The translations under genes were made by a program, and so were the position numbers. This document shows positions 5,328-5,757 of a stretch of 5,757 nucleotides of DNA, in pieces (position 1 is the first letter of the stretch; each line of letters starts with the position of its first letter). The stretch lies in contig JACCYP010000327.1 of assembly GCA_013696425.1 (NCBI GenBank), positions 1 to 5,757 on the forward strand, read 5' to 3'. Under the pieces are notes generated by a model. It did not search any database. It was given only the letters and a program-made list of their open reading frames with translations, and was not told the origin of the DNA. Source of the stretch: Thermoleophilaceae bacterium. GTDB lineage: Bacteria; Actinomycetota; Thermoleophilia; Solirubrobacterales; Thermoleophilaceae.

Positions 5328-5757
5328 CTACCCCTGCGCGAGGAGTTCGCGAACCGCCTGCTCGGCAAGTTTTACGCCGTTGTCCATCCCGCGGTCCTCG
5401 GGATAGATCTGCGCGGTGGTGGCGAGGGCGAGGCCCTGGGGCTTGCCTGGGATCACCGGCGGGATGCCGTGCGCGTAGCCGAGGCCCACGAGCGGCGCGG
5501 CATAGGGAGCGCGGAAGGCATGCGTCGCGAGCGGGGTCTGCCCCTTGAATCCCGGGGCCACCCGCTCGAGCGCGTCGAGCCAGGGCTCGACGAGGTCGTC
5601 GGCGTCGCCCTGGGCCACGTCCTCATCGTGCGTGTAGTAGCGCGAGAGGTAGACCACGTGGCGGCCTCCGTAGCGCTCGGGGGACACGAAGTTGGTCTGC
5701 TCGATCACGCCGCCGAAGGGCACGTCGTCGTCGCACACGTTCATCCAGTAGACGGGC
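5328..5757 (-). CDS. FAD-dependent amine-oxidase-type oxidoreductase, C-terminal part (partial)
   Basis: The frame runs off the right edge of the window, leaving the last 142 residues. The visible start reads PVYWMNVCDDDVPFGGVIEQ, continuing into TNFVSPERYGGRHVVYLSRY, a conserved substrate-domain segment of the flavin amine oxidase/protoporphyrinogen-oxidase-like superfamily. The closing segment GLALATTAQIYPEDRGMDNG followed by VKLAEQAV is the C-terminal FAD-contact motif, in which the chain returns to the flavin. The N-terminal dinucleotide-binding GxGxxG lies outside the window, and the substrate cannot be judged. Relatives of this type often sit in carotenoid, quinone or surface-sugar loci; that is family knowledge and nothing here selects one. 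The Met at 5744 lies inside the conserved YW-N segment and is not the start. The gene ends 12 bases before the diguanylate cyclase ATG, so the two probably share a transcript. Confidence 0.8.
   Translation of the reverse strand, partial: PVYWMNVCDDDVPFGGVIEQTNFVSPERYGGRHVVYLSRYYTHDEDVAQGDADDLVEPWLDALERVAPGFKGQTPLATHAFRAPYAAPLVGLGYAHGIPPVIPGKPQGLALATTAQIYPEDRGMDNGVKLAEQAVRELLAQG

Noticed and set aside
5742..5744. ATG as the start of the right-hand oxidoreductase
   Set aside because: The frame stays open to the window edge and the residues before it (VYW) belong to the conserved YW-N segment of the family, so the Met is internal.
1..5757. CRISPR array, insertion sequence, phage or toxin-antitoxin genes, riboswitch
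   Set aside because: I saw no regularly spaced repeats, transposase or integrase motifs, terminal inverted repeats or recognisable riboswitch core. Although integrases often target tRNA genes, there is no integrase or attachment-site duplication near this tRNA.

Overview
The window is high-GC, almost fully coding bacterial chromosome. It looks actinobacterial. I favour the Thermoleophilia/Solirubrobacterales type, from the style of the sensor kinase/regulator pair, the diguanylate cyclase signature and the acidic protein with its characteristic ends. That placement rests on remembered family resemblance, not on a search.

Layout, left to right. (1) Bases 1-1010, plus strand: the C-terminal ATPase end of a histidine kinase cut by the window edge, overlapping by ATGA a complete NarL/FixJ-type response regulator. 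(2) 1011-1192: a short non-coding stretch with three GC-rich hairpins and an 11-bp tandem duplication, where the plus-strand operon and the minus-strand tRNA converge. (3) 1193-1265, minus strand: tRNA-Ala(UGC), with the G3:U70 identity pair. (4) 1266-1341: a 76-bp divergent control region. (5) 1342-2646, plus strand: a hexameric-type Glu/Leu/Phe/Val-family glutamate dehydrogenase with all catalytic residues. (6) 2647-2664: an 18-bp convergent gap whose hairpin pairs the two flanking stop codons. (7) 2665-5757, minus strand, read right to left: the C-terminal end of an FAD-dependent amine-oxidase-type oxidoreductase (cut by the window edge), a membrane-bound HAMP-GAF-GGDEF diguanylate cyclase 12 bp downstream, then, 35 bp further, an extremely acidic Glu/Pro/Ala-rich protein of unknown function.

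How they work together. The kinase and regulator form one two-component system. Glutamate dehydrogenase is a stand-alone nitrogen/carbon metabolic gene. The minus-strand trio is closely spaced and may be co-transcribed, although the acidic gene could have its own leaderless promoter. The least explained item is the acidic protein. It has 136 consecutive residues without Lys, Arg or His, lying between a helical N-terminus and an aromatic, apparently motif-like C-terminus. There is no CRISPR array, insertion sequence or phage gene, and I see no clear sign of a new multi-gene defence or mobile system.
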